This document shows, one piece after another, positions 23,641-34,520 of a DNA stretch of 64,000 nt (within the stretch, counting starts at the first letter, position 1; each line of letters starts with the position of its first letter). Both the position numbers and the translations under genes were made by a program. Under the pieces are notes generated by a model. That model was not told the DNA's origin and ran no database searches. It saw only the letters and a list, made by a program, of their open reading frames with translations. Origin of the DNA: Hyperoodon ampullatus (lineage: Eukaryota > Chordata > Mammalia > Artiodactyla > Ziphiidae); contig OX457058.1 in assembly GCA_949752795.1 (NCBI GenBank), positions 162,443,353-162,507,352 on the forward strand. Reading direction: 5' to 3'.

Positions 23641-24262
23641 ACTCTTATTCAAGTCTAAGTCCTAGTGGTGATTATTATTCTGATTCTATGGGGCAGTTCA
23701 TACATTAAGACACACTTCATGTGGATTACCTTGTCCTGTCTTATGTTTGTACAGTAATACCCATTTAAATTTATCTCCTTTTGTTTCACGAAATTGTTCT
23801 CCTCATATTTCCTGTATAGCCATGAGTTAGTTCTCAGCTGCATCCCTGGTCTTACCAGAAAGCAAACAATTTAATTTTATGATGCAATCAAGTATTTGGG
23901 ATTTTAAAATATTGCTTCCTCAATATAAAAGAGAATTCAAACTCCTGAATTGTTGGGTTCCAAAGAATTTATATGATATTGAAAGGGAAATTTTGAATGT
24001 ACACTTGTTGTTTCATAGTAAGAAGGAGGTAGGATATTTATCATACGATCTCTGGTTTTATCTTGTTTCTTTCTCACCATTTCTGTGACAGAAGGAAAAG
24101 AGTTGTAGAGTTATGAACTATACCAGTCTTAGGAACAGAATTTATAAGATATATTAGAGAACGTTAAAGATGCAAAGCCACAGAAATCCTAAAGTCTTAT
24201 TTTAAACTAGACCCATTTCTGTCATTTCTATTTCTTTCAGGGATCTTAAGAAAAAGGAAATT
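23641..24262. other. No recognisable gene or repeat
   Basis: AT-rich sequence up to the left duplication of the large L1. Confidence 0.45.
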
Positions 24263-24276
24263 AAATACCCTACTTT
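24263..24276. repeat. Target-site duplication, left copy
   Basis: AAATACCCTACTTT, identical to 32001-32014. It abuts the L1 poly(A) (read here as Ts), so the inner edge is ambiguous by a few bases. Confidence 0.93.
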
Positions 24277-24607
24277 TTTTTTTATTAGTTTCTGCTTTAT
24301 AACAAAGCGAATCAGTCATACATATACAGGTGTTCTCACATCCCTTCCCTCTTGCGTCTCCCTCCCTCCCACCCTCCCTATCCCACCCCTCCAGGCAGTC
24401 ACCAAGCACCGAGCTGATCTCCCCGAGCTAGGCAGCTGCTTCCCACTATCTATCTACCTTATGTTTGGTACTGTATATATGTCCATGCCTCTCTCTCGCT
24501 TAGTCACAGCTTACCCTTCCCCCTCCCCATATCCTCAAGTCCATTCCCAAGTAGGCCTGTGTTTTTATTCCTGTTTTACACCTAGGTTCTTCATAACATT
24601 TTTTTTC

Positions 24608-27600
24608 TTAAATTCCATATATATGTGTTAGCATATGGTATTTGTCTTTCTCTTTCTGACTTACTTCACTCTGTATGACAGACTCTAGGTCTATCTATCT
24701 CACTACAAATAGCTCAGTTTCGTTTCTTTCTATGGCTGAGTAATATTCCATTGTATATATGTGCCACATCTTCTTTATCCATTCATCCGATGATGGACAC
24801 TTAGGTTGTTTCCAGCTCCGGGCTATTGTGAATAGACTGCAATGAACATTTTGGTACATGTCTCTTTTTGAATTATGGTTTTCTCAGGGTATATGCCTAG
24901 TAGTGGGATTGCTGGGTCATATGGTAATTCTATTTTTAGTTTTTTAAGGAACCTCCATACTGTTCTCCATAGTGGCTGTACCAATTCACATTCCCACCAG
25001 CAGTGCAAGAGTGTTCCCTTTTCTCCACAACCTGTCCAGCATTTATTGTTTCTAGATTTCTTGATGATGGCCATTCTGACTGGTGTGAGATGATATCTCA
25101 CTGTAGTTTTGATTTGCATTTCTCTAATGATTAATGATGTTGAGCATTCTTTCATGTGTTTGTTGGCAGTCTGTATATCTTCTTTGGAGAAATGCCTATT
25201 CAAGTATTCTGCCCATTTTTGGATTGGGTTGTTTGATTTTTTGCTATTGAGCTGCATGAGCTGCTTATAAATTTTGGAGATTAATCCTTTGTCAGTTGCT
25301 TCATTTGCAAATATTTTCTCCCATTCTGAGGGTTGTCTTTTGTTCTTGTTTATGGTTTCCTTTGCTGTGCAAAAGCTTTGAAGTTTCATTAGGTCCCATT
25401 TGTTTATCTTTGCTTTTAGTTCCATTTCTCTAGGAGGTGGGTCCAAAAGGATCTTGCTGTGATTTATGTCATAGAGTGTTCTGCCTATGTTTTCCTCTAA
25501 GAGTTTGATAGTTTCTGGCCTTACATTTAGGTCTTTAATCCATTTTGAGCTTATTTTTGTGTATGGTGTTAGGGAATTATCTAATCTCATATTTTTACAT
25601 GTCCCTGTCCAGTTATCCCAGCACCACTTATTGAAGAGGCTGTCCTTTCTCCACTGTACATTCCTGCCTCCTTTATCAAAGGTAAGTTGACCATATGTGT
25701 GTGGGTTTATCTCTGGGCTTTCCATCCTGTTCCATTGACCTACCTTTCCGTTTTTGTGCCAGTACCACACTGTCTTGATTACTGTAGCTTTGTAGTATAG
25801 TCTGAAGTCAGGGAGCCTGATTCCTCCAGCTCCATTTATCGTTCTCAAGATTGCTTTGGCTATTCGGGGTCTTTTGTTTTTCCAAACAAATTTTGAAATT
25901 TTTTGTCCTAGCTCTGTGAAAAATGCCAGTGGTAGTTTCATAAGGATTGCATTGAATCTGTAGATTGCTTTGTGTAGTAGAGTCATTTTCACCATATTGA
26001 TTCTTCCAATCCAGGAACATGGTATGTCTCTCCATCTGTTTGTATCATATTTAATTTCATTTATCAGTGTCTTATAATTTTCTGCATACAGGTCTTTTGT
26101 CTCCTTAGGTAGGTTTATTCCTAGATATTTTATTCTTTTTGTTGCAATGGTAAATGGGAGTGTTTTCTTGATTTCACTTTCAGATTTTTCATCATTAGTG
26201 TACAGGAATGCCAGAGATTTCTGTGCATTAATTTTGTATCCTGCTACTTTACCGAATACATTGATTCGCTCTAGTAGTTTCCTGGTAGCATCTTTAGGGT
26301 TCTCTATTTATAGTATCATGTCATCTGCAAGCAGTGACAGCTTTACTTCTTCTTTTCCAATTTGGATTCCTTTTATTTCCTTTTCTTCTCTGATTGCTGT
26401 GGCTAAAACTTCCAAAACTAGGTTGAATAAGAGTGGTGAGAGTGGGCAGCCTTGTCTTGCTCCTGATCTTAGTGGAAATGGTTTCAGTTTTTCACCATTG
26501 AGGACATGTTGGCTGTGAGTTTGTCATATATGGCCTTTATTATGTTGAGGAAAGTTCCCTCTATGCTTACTTTCTGCAGGGTTTTTATCAAAAATGGGTG
26601 TTGAATTTAGTCGAAAGCTTTCTCTGCATCTATTGAGAAGATCATATAGTTTTTCTCCTTCAATTTGTTAATATGGTATACCACATTGATTGATTTGCAT
26701 ATATTGAAGAATCCTTGCATTCCTGGAATAAACCCCACTTGATCATGGTGTATGATCCTTTTAATGTGCTGTTGGATTCTGTTTGCTAGTATTTTGTTGA
26801 GGATTTTTGAATCTATCTTCATCAGTGATATTGGCCTGTAGTTTTCTTTCTTTGTGACATCCTTGCCTGGTTTTGGTATCAAGGTGATGGTGTCCTCGTA
26901 GAATGAGTTTGGGTGTGCTCCTCCCTCTGCCATATTTTGGAAGAGTTTGAGAAGGATAGGTGTTAGCTCTTCTCTAAATGTTTGATAGAATTCGCCTGTG
27001 AAGCCATCTGGTCCTGGGCTTTTGTTTGTTGGAAGATTTTTAATCTCAGTTTCAATTTCAGTGCTTGTGATTGGTCTATTCATATTTTCTATTTCTTCCT
27101 GATTCAGTCTTGGCAGGTTGTGCATTTCTAAGAATTTGTCCATTTTTTCAAGGTTGTCCATTTTATTGGCATAGAGTTGCTTGTAGTAATCTCTCATGAT
27201 CTTTTGTATTTCTGCAATGTCAGTTGTTACTTCTCCTTTTTCATTTTTAATTCTATTGATTTCAGTCTTCTCCCTTTTTTTCTTGATGAGTCTGGTTAAT
27301 GATTTATCAATTTTGTTTATCTTCTCAAAGAACCACCTTTTAGTTTTATTGATCTCTGGTATCATTTCCTTCATTTCTTTTTCATTTATTTCTGATCTGA
27401 TCTTTATGATTTCTTTCCTTCTGTTAACTTTGGGGTTTTTTTGTTCTTCTTTCTCTAATTGCTTTAGGTGCAGGGTCAGGTTGTTTACTCCAGATGTTTC
27501 CTGTTTCTTAAGGTGGGATTGTATTGCTATAAACTTCCCCCTTAGAACTGCTTTTGCAGCATCCCATAGGTTTTGGGTCGTCGTGTCACCACTGTCATTT

Positions 27601-28430
27601 GTTTCTAGGTATTTTTTTTATTTCCTCTTTGATTTCTTCAGTGATCACTTCGTTATTAAGTAGTGTATTGTTTAGCCTCCATGTGTTTGTATTTTTTACA
27701 GATCTTTTCCTCTAATTGATGTCTAGTCTCACAGCATTGTGGTCGGAAAAGATACTTGATACAATTTCAATTTTCTTAAATTTATCAAGGCTTGATTTGT
27801 GACCCAAGATATGATGTACCCTGGAGAATGTTCCATGAGTACTTGAGAAAAATGTGTATTCTGTTGTTTTTGTATGGAATGTCCTATAAATATCAATTAA
27901 GTCCATCTTGTTTAATGTATCATTTAAAGCTTGTGTTTTCTTATTTATTTTCATTTTGGATGATCTGTCCATTGGTGAAAGTGGGGTGTTAAAGCCCCCT
28001 ACTATGAGTGTGTTACTGTTGATTTCCCCTTTTATGGCTGTTAGTATTTGCCTTATGTATTGAGGTGCTCCTATGTTGGGTGCATAAATATTTACAATTG
28101 TTATATCTTCTTCTTGGATCGATCCCTTGATCATTATGTAGTGTCCTTCTTTGTCTCTTCTAATAGTCTTTATTTTAAAGTCTATTTTGTCTGATATAAG
28201 AATTGCTACTCCAGCTTTCTTTTGATTTCCATTTGCATGGAATATCTTTTTCCATCCCCTTACTTTCCATCTGTATGTGTCTCTAGGTCTGAAGTGAGTC
28301 TCTTTTAGACAGCATATATATGGGTCTTGTTTTTGTATCCATTCAACCTATTTATTTGTGTCTTTTGGTGGGAGCATTTAGTCCATTTGCATTTAAGGTA
28401 ATTATTGATATGTATGTTCCTATTCCCCAT
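24608..28430 (-). pseudogene. L1 ORF2 remnant (endonuclease / reverse transcriptase)
   Basis: In a live L1 this protein nicks DNA and copies RNA at the nick. The span of about 3.8 kb fits a full-length ORF2. Readable pieces: an endonuclease part (27712-28134) with 'NIYAPNIGAPQYI' and 'SIFSDHNAV'; a reverse transcriptase part (26607-27374) with '[11 protein letters not shown]' and 'SIDAEKAFD'; an LLADDM block near 26315-26330 where most L1s have FADD; and a C-terminal cysteine-rich motif '[18 protein letters not shown]' in the piece 24823-25995. Damage: the usual Asp in GDFN is Gly (VGGFN) and the Asp of the 'R-[IV]-D-H-I' block is His (RVHHI); in-frame stops at 26607-26609 and 26308-26310; at least four frame changes, including a one-base loss near 24826. 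No functional product is possible. Confidence 0.93.
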
Positions 28431-28488
28431 TTCCTTAATTGTTTTGAGTTCGTTATTGTAGGTATTTTCCTTCTGTTGTGTTTCTTGC

Positions 28489-28757
28489 CTAGAGAAGTTC
28501 CTTTAGCATTTGTTGTAAAGCTGGTTTGGTGGTGCTGAACTCTCTCAACTTTTGCTTGTCTGTAAATGTTTTAATTTCTCCATCAAATCTGAATGAGATC
28601 CTTGCTGGGTAGAGTAATCTTGGTTGCAGGTTCTTCTCCTTCATCACTTTAAATATGTCCTCCCAGTCCCTTCTAGCTTGTAGAGTTTCTGCTGAAGTAT
28701 CAGCTGTTAACCTGGTGGGGATTCCCTTGTGTGGTATTTGCTGTTTTTCTCTTGCTG

Positions 28758-28791
<34 letters not shown>

Positions 28792-29636
28792 TTATGTGGG
28801 CCTCTCACTGTTGTGGCCTCTCCCATTGCGGAGCACAGACTCTGGACATGCAGGCTCAATGGCCATGGCTCATGGGCCCAGCCGCTCCGCAGCATGTGGG
28901 ATCTTCCCAGATTTGGGCACGAACCCGTGTCCCCTGCATCAGCAGGCGGACTCTCAACCACTGTGCCACCAGGGAAGCCCTCTCTTGCTGCTTTTAACAT
29001 GATTTCTTCGTGTTTAATTTTTGACAGTTTGATTAATATGTGTCTTGGCGTATTTCTCCTTGGATTTATTCTGTATGGGACTCTCTGTGCCTCCTGGACA
29101 TGATTAACTATTTCCTTTCCCATATTAGTGAAGTTTTCAACTATAATCTCTTCAGATATTTTCTCAGTCCCTTTCTTTTTCTCTTCTTCTTCTGGAACCC
29201 CTATAATTCGAATGTTGGTGCGTTTAATGTTGTCCCAGAGGTCTCTGAGACTGTCCTCTGTTCTTTTCATTCTTTTTTCTTTATTTTGCTCTGCAGCAGT
29301 TATTTCCACTATTTTATCTTCCACCTCACTTATCCGTTCTTCTGCCTCAGTTATTCTGCTATTGATCCCATCTAGAGTATTTTTCATTTCATCCAACATG
29401 TTTATAATCGACGCTTGATTCATCTTTAGTTCTTCTAGGTCCTTGTTAACTGTTTCTTGCATTTTGTCTATTCTATTTCCAAGATTTTGTATCTTGGAAA
29501 TAGAATCTTGGATCATCTTTACTATCATTATTCTGAGTTCTTTTTCAGGTAGTCTGCCTATTACCTCTTCATTTGTTAGGTCTGGTAGGTTTTTGTCTTG
29601 CTCCTTCACCTGCTGTGTGTTTTTCTGTCTTCTCAT
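28489..29636 (-). pseudogene. L1 ORF1 split by a SINE
   Basis: ORF1 encodes the L1 RNA-binding chaperone. The start is the ATG at 29636 ('MRRQKNTQQVKEQDK'). A coiled-coil region with heptad-like Leu/Ile/Met ('INSRITEAEERISEVEDKI') comes next, then the RNA-binding domain with 'LRDLWDNIKRTNIRIIGVPE'. At 'LKAARE' the frame enters a minus-strand SINE (28762-28980), which adds about 80 foreign codons and a stop at 28707-28709. Beyond the SINE the C-terminal coding resumes and ends with TAG at 28489-28491. Removing the SINE plus one duplication copy (233 bp) leaves 915 bp, exactly 305 codons with the stop, so the SINE is the only disabling change I can see in ORF1. Confidence 0.92.
28762..28980 (-). 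mobile_element. CHR-type SINE nested in L1 ORF1
   Basis: Minus-strand copy, same direction as its host L1. T tail at 28762-28788 (left), head 'ccaccagggaagccc' at 28966-28980. A perfect 14 bp duplication, TCTCTTGCTGCTTT, is at 28748-28761 and 28981-28994. Being inside ORF1, it must be younger than the L1 insertion or have been carried by it. Confidence 0.97.
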
Positions 29637-30174
29637 TTTGCTTACCTTGCTGTGTTTGGGGTCTCCTTTTTGCAGGCTGCAGATTCGCAGTTCCCGTTGT
29701 TTTTGGTGTCTGTCCCCAGTGGCTAAGGTTGTTTCAGTAGGTTGTGTAGGCTTCCTGGTGGGGGGGACTAGTGCCTGTGTTCTGGTGGTTGAGGCTCGAT
29801 CTTGTCTTTCTGGTGGACAGGTCCACGTCTGATGGTGTGTTTTGGGGTGCCTGTGGCCTTATTATGTTTTTAGGCATCCTTTCTCCTAATGGGTGTGGTT
29901 GTGTTCCTGCCTTGCTAGTTGCTTGGCATAGGGTGACCGGCACTGTAGCTTGCTGGTCGTTGACTGAAGCTGGGTGCTGGTGTTGAGATGGAGATCTCTG
30001 GGAGATTTTTGCCATTTGATATTATGTGGAGCTGGGAGGTCTCTTGTGGACCCGTGTCCTGAAGTTGGCTCTCCCACTTCAGAGGCACAGCACTGACTCC
30101 CGGCTGCAGCAACAAGATCCTTTCATCTACCCAGCTCAGAATAAAAGGGAGAAAAATTAGAAAGAAAGAATTAG

Positions 30175-30272
30175 TAGAAGAAAGAAAGAAAGAAAGAAAG
30201 AAGAAAGAAAGGAAGGAAGGAAGGAAGGAAGGAAGAAAGAAAGAAGGAAAGGAGGGAGGGAGGAAGGAAGGA

Positions 30273-30332
<60 letters not shown>

Positions 30333-30352
30333 CAGGAGGGAGGGATGGAGGA

Positions 30353-30388
<36 letters not shown>

Positions 30389-30505
30389 AGAAAGTAAGAA
30401 AGGAAGGAGGGAGGAAAGAAAGAAAGAAAGAAAAGAAAGAAAGAAAGGAGTGGCGGCAGGAGGGAGGGAGGAAGGGAAGGTAGGAAAAAGGAAAGAGAGA
30501 AGATA
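30175..30505 (+). repeat. (GAAA)n/(GGAA)n polypurine tract
   Basis: About 330 bp of almost pure purine: GAAA units mixed with GGAA and GGGA, with few interruptions (gaca, gatgg, gtaag, gtggcggc). Mirror-symmetric purine tracts can form triplex DNA and are prone to length change. It sits inside the L1 5' region. The minus-strand 155-codon Phe/Leu/Ser-rich frame over it is an artefact of the repeat. Confidence 0.92.
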
Positions 30506-30667
30506 AAGTAAAATAGAATAAAGTATGATAAAATATAGTAGCGTTATTAAAATAAAAAAAGTAATTAATTAAAAAAATACGGTCGGATAGAACCCTGGGA
30601 CAAATGGTGGAAGCAAAGCTATACAGAGAAAATCTCACACAGAAGCATACACATACACATTCACAAA

Positions 30668-30817
30668 AGGAGAACAGGGGGAAAAATCGTAAATTTTGCT
30701 CTCAAAGTCCACCTCCTCAATTTGGGATAATTCGTTGTAAAAAGAGGAAAAGGGGAAAAAATCTTAAATCTTGTCCTCAAAGTCCACCTCCTCAATTTGG
30801 GATGATTCGTTGTCTAT
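30668..30817 (-). repeat. Two-copy 75 bp tandem repeat in L1 5' region
   Basis: The phrase caaagtccacctcctcaa starts at 30703 and again at 30778, with similar flanks ('gggataattcgttgt' and 'gggatgattcgttgt'). The period is 75 bp. Such units recall the 5' monomers of some rodent L1s, though there are only two here. Confidence 0.85.
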
Positions 30818-32000
30818 TCATGTATTCCACAGATGCAGGGTACATCAAGTTGATTGTGGAGCTTTAATCCCCTGCTTCTGAGGCTGCACAGAGAGATTTC
30901 CCTGTCTCTTCTTTGTTCTCCCAGCTCCCGGGTCTCAGCTTTGGATTTGGCCCCACCTCTGCATGTGGGTCGCTGGAGGGCGTCTGTTCTTCCCTCAGAC
31001 AGGACGGGTTTAAAGGAGCCGCTGATTCGGGGGCTCTGGCTCACTCAGGCCGGGCGGGGAGGGAGGGGCACGGAGTGTGGGGCGAGCCTGCGGTGGCAGC
31101 GGCCGGCGTGATGTTGCACCAGCCCGAGGTGCTCCGTGCGCTTTCCCGGGGAAGCTGTCCCTGGATCCCGGGACCCCGGCAGTGGCGACCTGCACAGGCT
31201 CCCCGGAAGGGGGGCGTGGACAGTGACTTGCGCTCGCATACAGGCCTCGTGGCGGCGGCAGCAGCAGCCCCAGCGTCCCACGCCCGTCTCCAGGGTCCGC
31301 GCCTTTAGCCGCGGCTCGCGCCCATCTCTGGAGCTCCTTTAAGCAGCGCTCTTAATCCCCTCTCCTTGCGCACCAGGAAACAAAGAGGGAAGAAAAAGTC
31401 TGTTGCCTCTTCGGCAGCTCCAGTCTTTTTCCCGGACTCCCTCCGTGCTAGCCGTGGTGCACTAACCCCTTCAGGCTCTCTTCCCGCCGCCAGCCCCAGT
31501 CCTCTCCCTGCGCTCCGACTGAAACCGGATACCCGAGCCTCAGCTCCCAGCCCCGCCCTCCCCGGCGGCGGAGCACACAAGCCTCTCGGGCTGGTGAGTG
31601 CCTGAGGGCACCGATCCTCTGTGCGGGAATCTCCCTGCTTTGCCCTCCGCACCCCTGTTGCTCCGCTCTCCTCCGCTACTCCGAAGCTTCCCCCCTCCGC
31701 CACCCGCAGTCTCCGCCCACGAAGGGGCTTCCTAGTGTGTGGAAACCTTTCCGCCTTCACGGCTCCCTCCCACTGGTGCAGGTCCCGTCCCTATCCTTTT
31801 GTCTCTGTTTATTCTTTTTTCTTTTGCCCTACCCAGGTATGTGAGGAGTTTCTTGCCTTTTTGGGGGTCTGAGGTCTTCTGTCAGCGTTCAGTAGGTGTT
31901 CTGTAGGAGTTGTTCCACGTGTAGATGAATTTCTGATGTATCTGTGGGGAGGAAGGTGATCTCCACGTCTTACTCTTCCACCATCTTCCCCGGACTCTCG

Positions 32001-32014
32001 AAATACCCTACTTT
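32001..32014. repeat. Target-site duplication, right copy
   Basis: AAATACCCTACTTT, identical to the left copy. Together they fix the boundaries of the L1. Confidence 0.95.
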
Positions 32015-33400
32015 AAAAACAGTTTTGTTTTTGTTTTTATCGGGACGAGGATAGCGAAATTCTTCCTGACCAAAATGGCATGCAGTCTGCAGTGTCATGT
32101 ATTGTTTTTGCATAAGAGAAGTGATATTAATATTACCGGGATGTATGGAGTCATAAAAATAGCTTTTGTCATAATGTCACTTGTGTGCTATTACTTTTCT
32201 CATAAGAAATCTGTCACATCCATTTTCAGTTAAAATGTGGATATGAGACAAGGGGATTTTGCAATTGGTTTAATGGGCTGGGTGTAAAAATAATGACTTT
32301 GCTGGAGCTATTCGGAGTGTTATTACAACATCTGGAACCCCAATAGTTTCTTAATCTGATTAATAGGAATATCACCATTGCTCCAGTACATGCATGGATA
32401 GTGACCAAATTTATTTACTTTTTAAATTTTCAAAAGATTTCAGAATACAGAGAATATATAAGATGTATATGCTTGAGGTCCTTGTGCTCAGGTTATTGGT
32501 TTTAAAATACAGGTTGTTAGCTTTAAAAAAGGGTTTCTATTTTGGGTTGTCATGCTTAAAAGACACTTGGAAATAGCATAAAAAGACTCCTAGATTAAAA
32601 GAGCTGTTACAAGTCATGAGGGAAAATGTACTTGACGTGTAACACTGATGTACTCCTACCTATTGAATCCATGGGGTCTTGGGAAGGTTTAGAACCTGTA
32701 ATGGAGTTTATTACAAAATGCCTACCGACAGGCTGTTATCTTAAGGGAGAAAAACCATTGCTTTGTTAGTCCTCCAGACAGAGACTTCACTGCTTTCAAT
32801 AGAGGATGAATAAGCAAAACGAATCAACTTTTGTAAGATTCTCCCATACACCCAGTCATTACAATAAGAAAGATGGGTCTCTGCTTTCTGTCAGATCTAG
32901 GCCATGCTGAAAGATAAACCAGTATAAGAAAATGACAAGTTTAGGGAAATTTGCAAATGCTACTGTGCCAGCAGTAGTTTTCTCAGGAATTATCCTGATG
33001 ACTCATACAATGGAGATTAGAAGACAAAGTTGGATGTACCTGGACAGAGATCCACTTTCTTGTTGGCACTTGCCCAATTCACTCTGGTTGAGGACCCTAA
33101 AAAGGGTACATGAGTCAACAAACAATAGTCTCTACATGTATTAAAGGGAAAAACATCAAAGTATTGTGGGCTTGATTACGCTGATGAGCCACTCACTCAT
33201 GGGTCAGGGAAGAAGGTATTCACTGAATTAATACCATACATTATTAGTACATTCAAGACTGAAGTTGGGGCAGTTCTTCAAGAATGAAGTGGCTTTGTAA
33301 AGGAATCTAGAGGATCATTTTGATTTTTCAACCCAGAAGATAACACTTGGTAAATTCTCAAGTCTAATCCTAAAAGAGCTATCCTCACCACTCCCATGAT
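32015..33400. other. No recognisable gene or repeat
   Basis: AT-rich sequence next to the L1 5' end. If the L1 had antisense promoter activity, a plus-strand transcript would run into this region. No family or gene recognised. Confidence 0.45.
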
Positions 33401-33405
33401 TGTGT

Positions 33406-33451
<46 letters not shown>
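33401..33451 (+). repeat. (TG)n microsatellite
   Basis: About 25 TG units with one A interruption near 33410. Likely polymorphic in length. Confidence 0.95.
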
Positions 33452-33455
<4 letters not shown>

Positions 33456-34282
33456 TGAGGATTTCTGCTGCTATTTTGGTGAAAGCATTTGGGAAAATGC
33501 AATATTCAGTATTGTTCAGTAGCTGATCCAAATATGTGTGGTATACTCTTCAGGGTTTATATTCCTCGCCTAGTTGCAGGGAGAAAAAAAGTCATCTGGT
33601 GGCTGAAAAACAGTTACAATATTGCATCCTATCAAATCTTTGGCGTGACTGAAAAGGAACAGACCTCTTCAGCGTATCAGCTTCCCAGAATGAAGCAAGC
33701 GTAAATATTTTTCAGTTTGGTCGTTTGTGAATTAGTCATGATGAAAAAACAGTCCGTTTCTGCCAGATGAAGGGTAATACAGTGCAGAACTTTCAACAAT
33801 ATTAATATTTGTGTTGGGACTAGAAAGTAATGAAAATAGTTTCCACAGGTGACCAAAATTTCTCCTGATTCAGCCAGTGTCATTGAAAGTTGAAGGAAGG
33901 ACACATCTATTGGAACCCATTTAAAATGAAAAATGTGTTGATGCCTGGACCATTGGTAATCTTTTTCAAAGGAGCTAGAGGAGGTGTGTGCAAACACATC
34001 CATCAGTTGGGAGCAGGATATTGGATTTGAGGTTTGCAGAAGTGCTCGCAACCAGCCCAGGTCAGCCGCCATGTTTGACACGTACCCTCAGACCCCCACG
34101 GACACCTGGGCAGTGTCTTGAACATCATGGTACTTCCATCGTACCATGGTGCCTGCACATAATAGAAACTCCAAAGGTCATTTGGACCTCCTTCTACACA
34201 CTTCCTCTGTTAGACCAGAATGGAACTTTCTAGGAAGACATACACTGTGTATGTGTCATATGCATGTTTGCCCTATTGCCAT
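33452..34282. other. No recognisable gene or repeat
   Basis: A minus-strand frame of 134 codons (33677-34081) has no recognisable domain, and no splice or conservation evidence is available. It is treated as chance. Confidence 0.4.
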
Positions 34283-34520
34283 ACTATATGGATTAAGAGC
34301 ATCGATTCCAAAGCCAGACTCACCACCTGGGTTCATACCTTGGCTTTGTCACTTATTTACCTAGGAGCTCGGGCAGGGTCTTTATCACTCTGCCTCAGTA
34401 TCTTTCTCTGTATAATGCAGACAATCACAGTACCTACTCATAGGGCTGTTGTGAGAATTGAATGACTTAATATCTGTAAAGCACTTAGAATGGGGTCTAG
34501 CATAGGGCAAAGGACTTATG
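34283..34520 (+). repeat. MIR SINE
   Basis: Almost complete MIR: 'attaagagcatcgattccaa', 'ccagactcaccacctgggtt', 'ttggctttgtcacttattta', 'ctgcctcagtatctttctct', 'gggctgttgtgagaattgaa', 'gcacttagaatggggtctag'. Confidence 0.82.

Larger units (their letters stand above)
24277..32000 (-). mobile_element. Full-length L1 retrotransposon, dead, with nested SINE
   Basis: Minus-strand element of 7,724 bp, about 7.5 kb without the SINE. In its own direction it has a 5' region (32000-29637), ORF1 (29636-28489), ORF2 (about 28430-24608), a 3'UTR and a short A tail. A perfect 14 bp duplication flanks it. The 5' junction, read on the minus strand, is gttttt/AAAGTAG, matching the L1 endonuclease preference. 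The 5' end keeps GAAGATGG, a YY1-like motif as in other mammalian L1s, so the copy is not 5'-truncated. ORF2 has stops and frameshifts and ORF1 holds a SINE, so it cannot move by itself. The 3' end stops soon after 'gcagaaactaat', about 45 bp earlier than the L1 end at 55.7 kb. Confidence 0.95.
29637..32000 (-). promoter_or_regulatory. L1 5' untranslated/promoter region, CpG-rich
   Basis: Length is about 2.36 kb, long compared with about 0.9 kb in human L1. From the L1 5' end inward it has a YY1-like site (about 31979-31989), a CpG-rich block (about 30940-31760), a 75 bp two-copy tandem repeat (about 30668-30817), a GAAA-rich purine tract (30175-30505) and a leader to ORF1. The dense CpGs fit an RNA polymerase II promoter without a TATA box. 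I infer the promoter function from L1 biology. Frames of 60-150 codons occur on both strands of the GC-rich block and are probably chance. Confidence 0.8.

Noticed and set aside
27196..27663. 155-codon plus-strand frame rich in Phe/Leu/Ser that looks like a membrane protein
   Set aside because: It is the antisense of L1 ORF2. Antisense of A-rich L1 coding sequence gives hydrophobic Phe/Leu/Ser runs.
30171..30638. 155-codon minus-strand frame rich in Phe, Ser and Leu
   Set aside because: It is the translation of the GAAA/GGAA microsatellite and has no independent coding signal.
24277..32000. The large element as an endogenous retrovirus
   Set aside because: It has no long terminal repeats, gag-pro-pol order or tRNA primer site. 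The ORF1/ORF2 layout, A tail and 14 bp duplication are those of a LINE.
33677..34081. 134-codon minus-strand frame
   Set aside because: No familiar motif or domain; no evidence of splicing, promoter or poly(A) signal in a matching arrangement.
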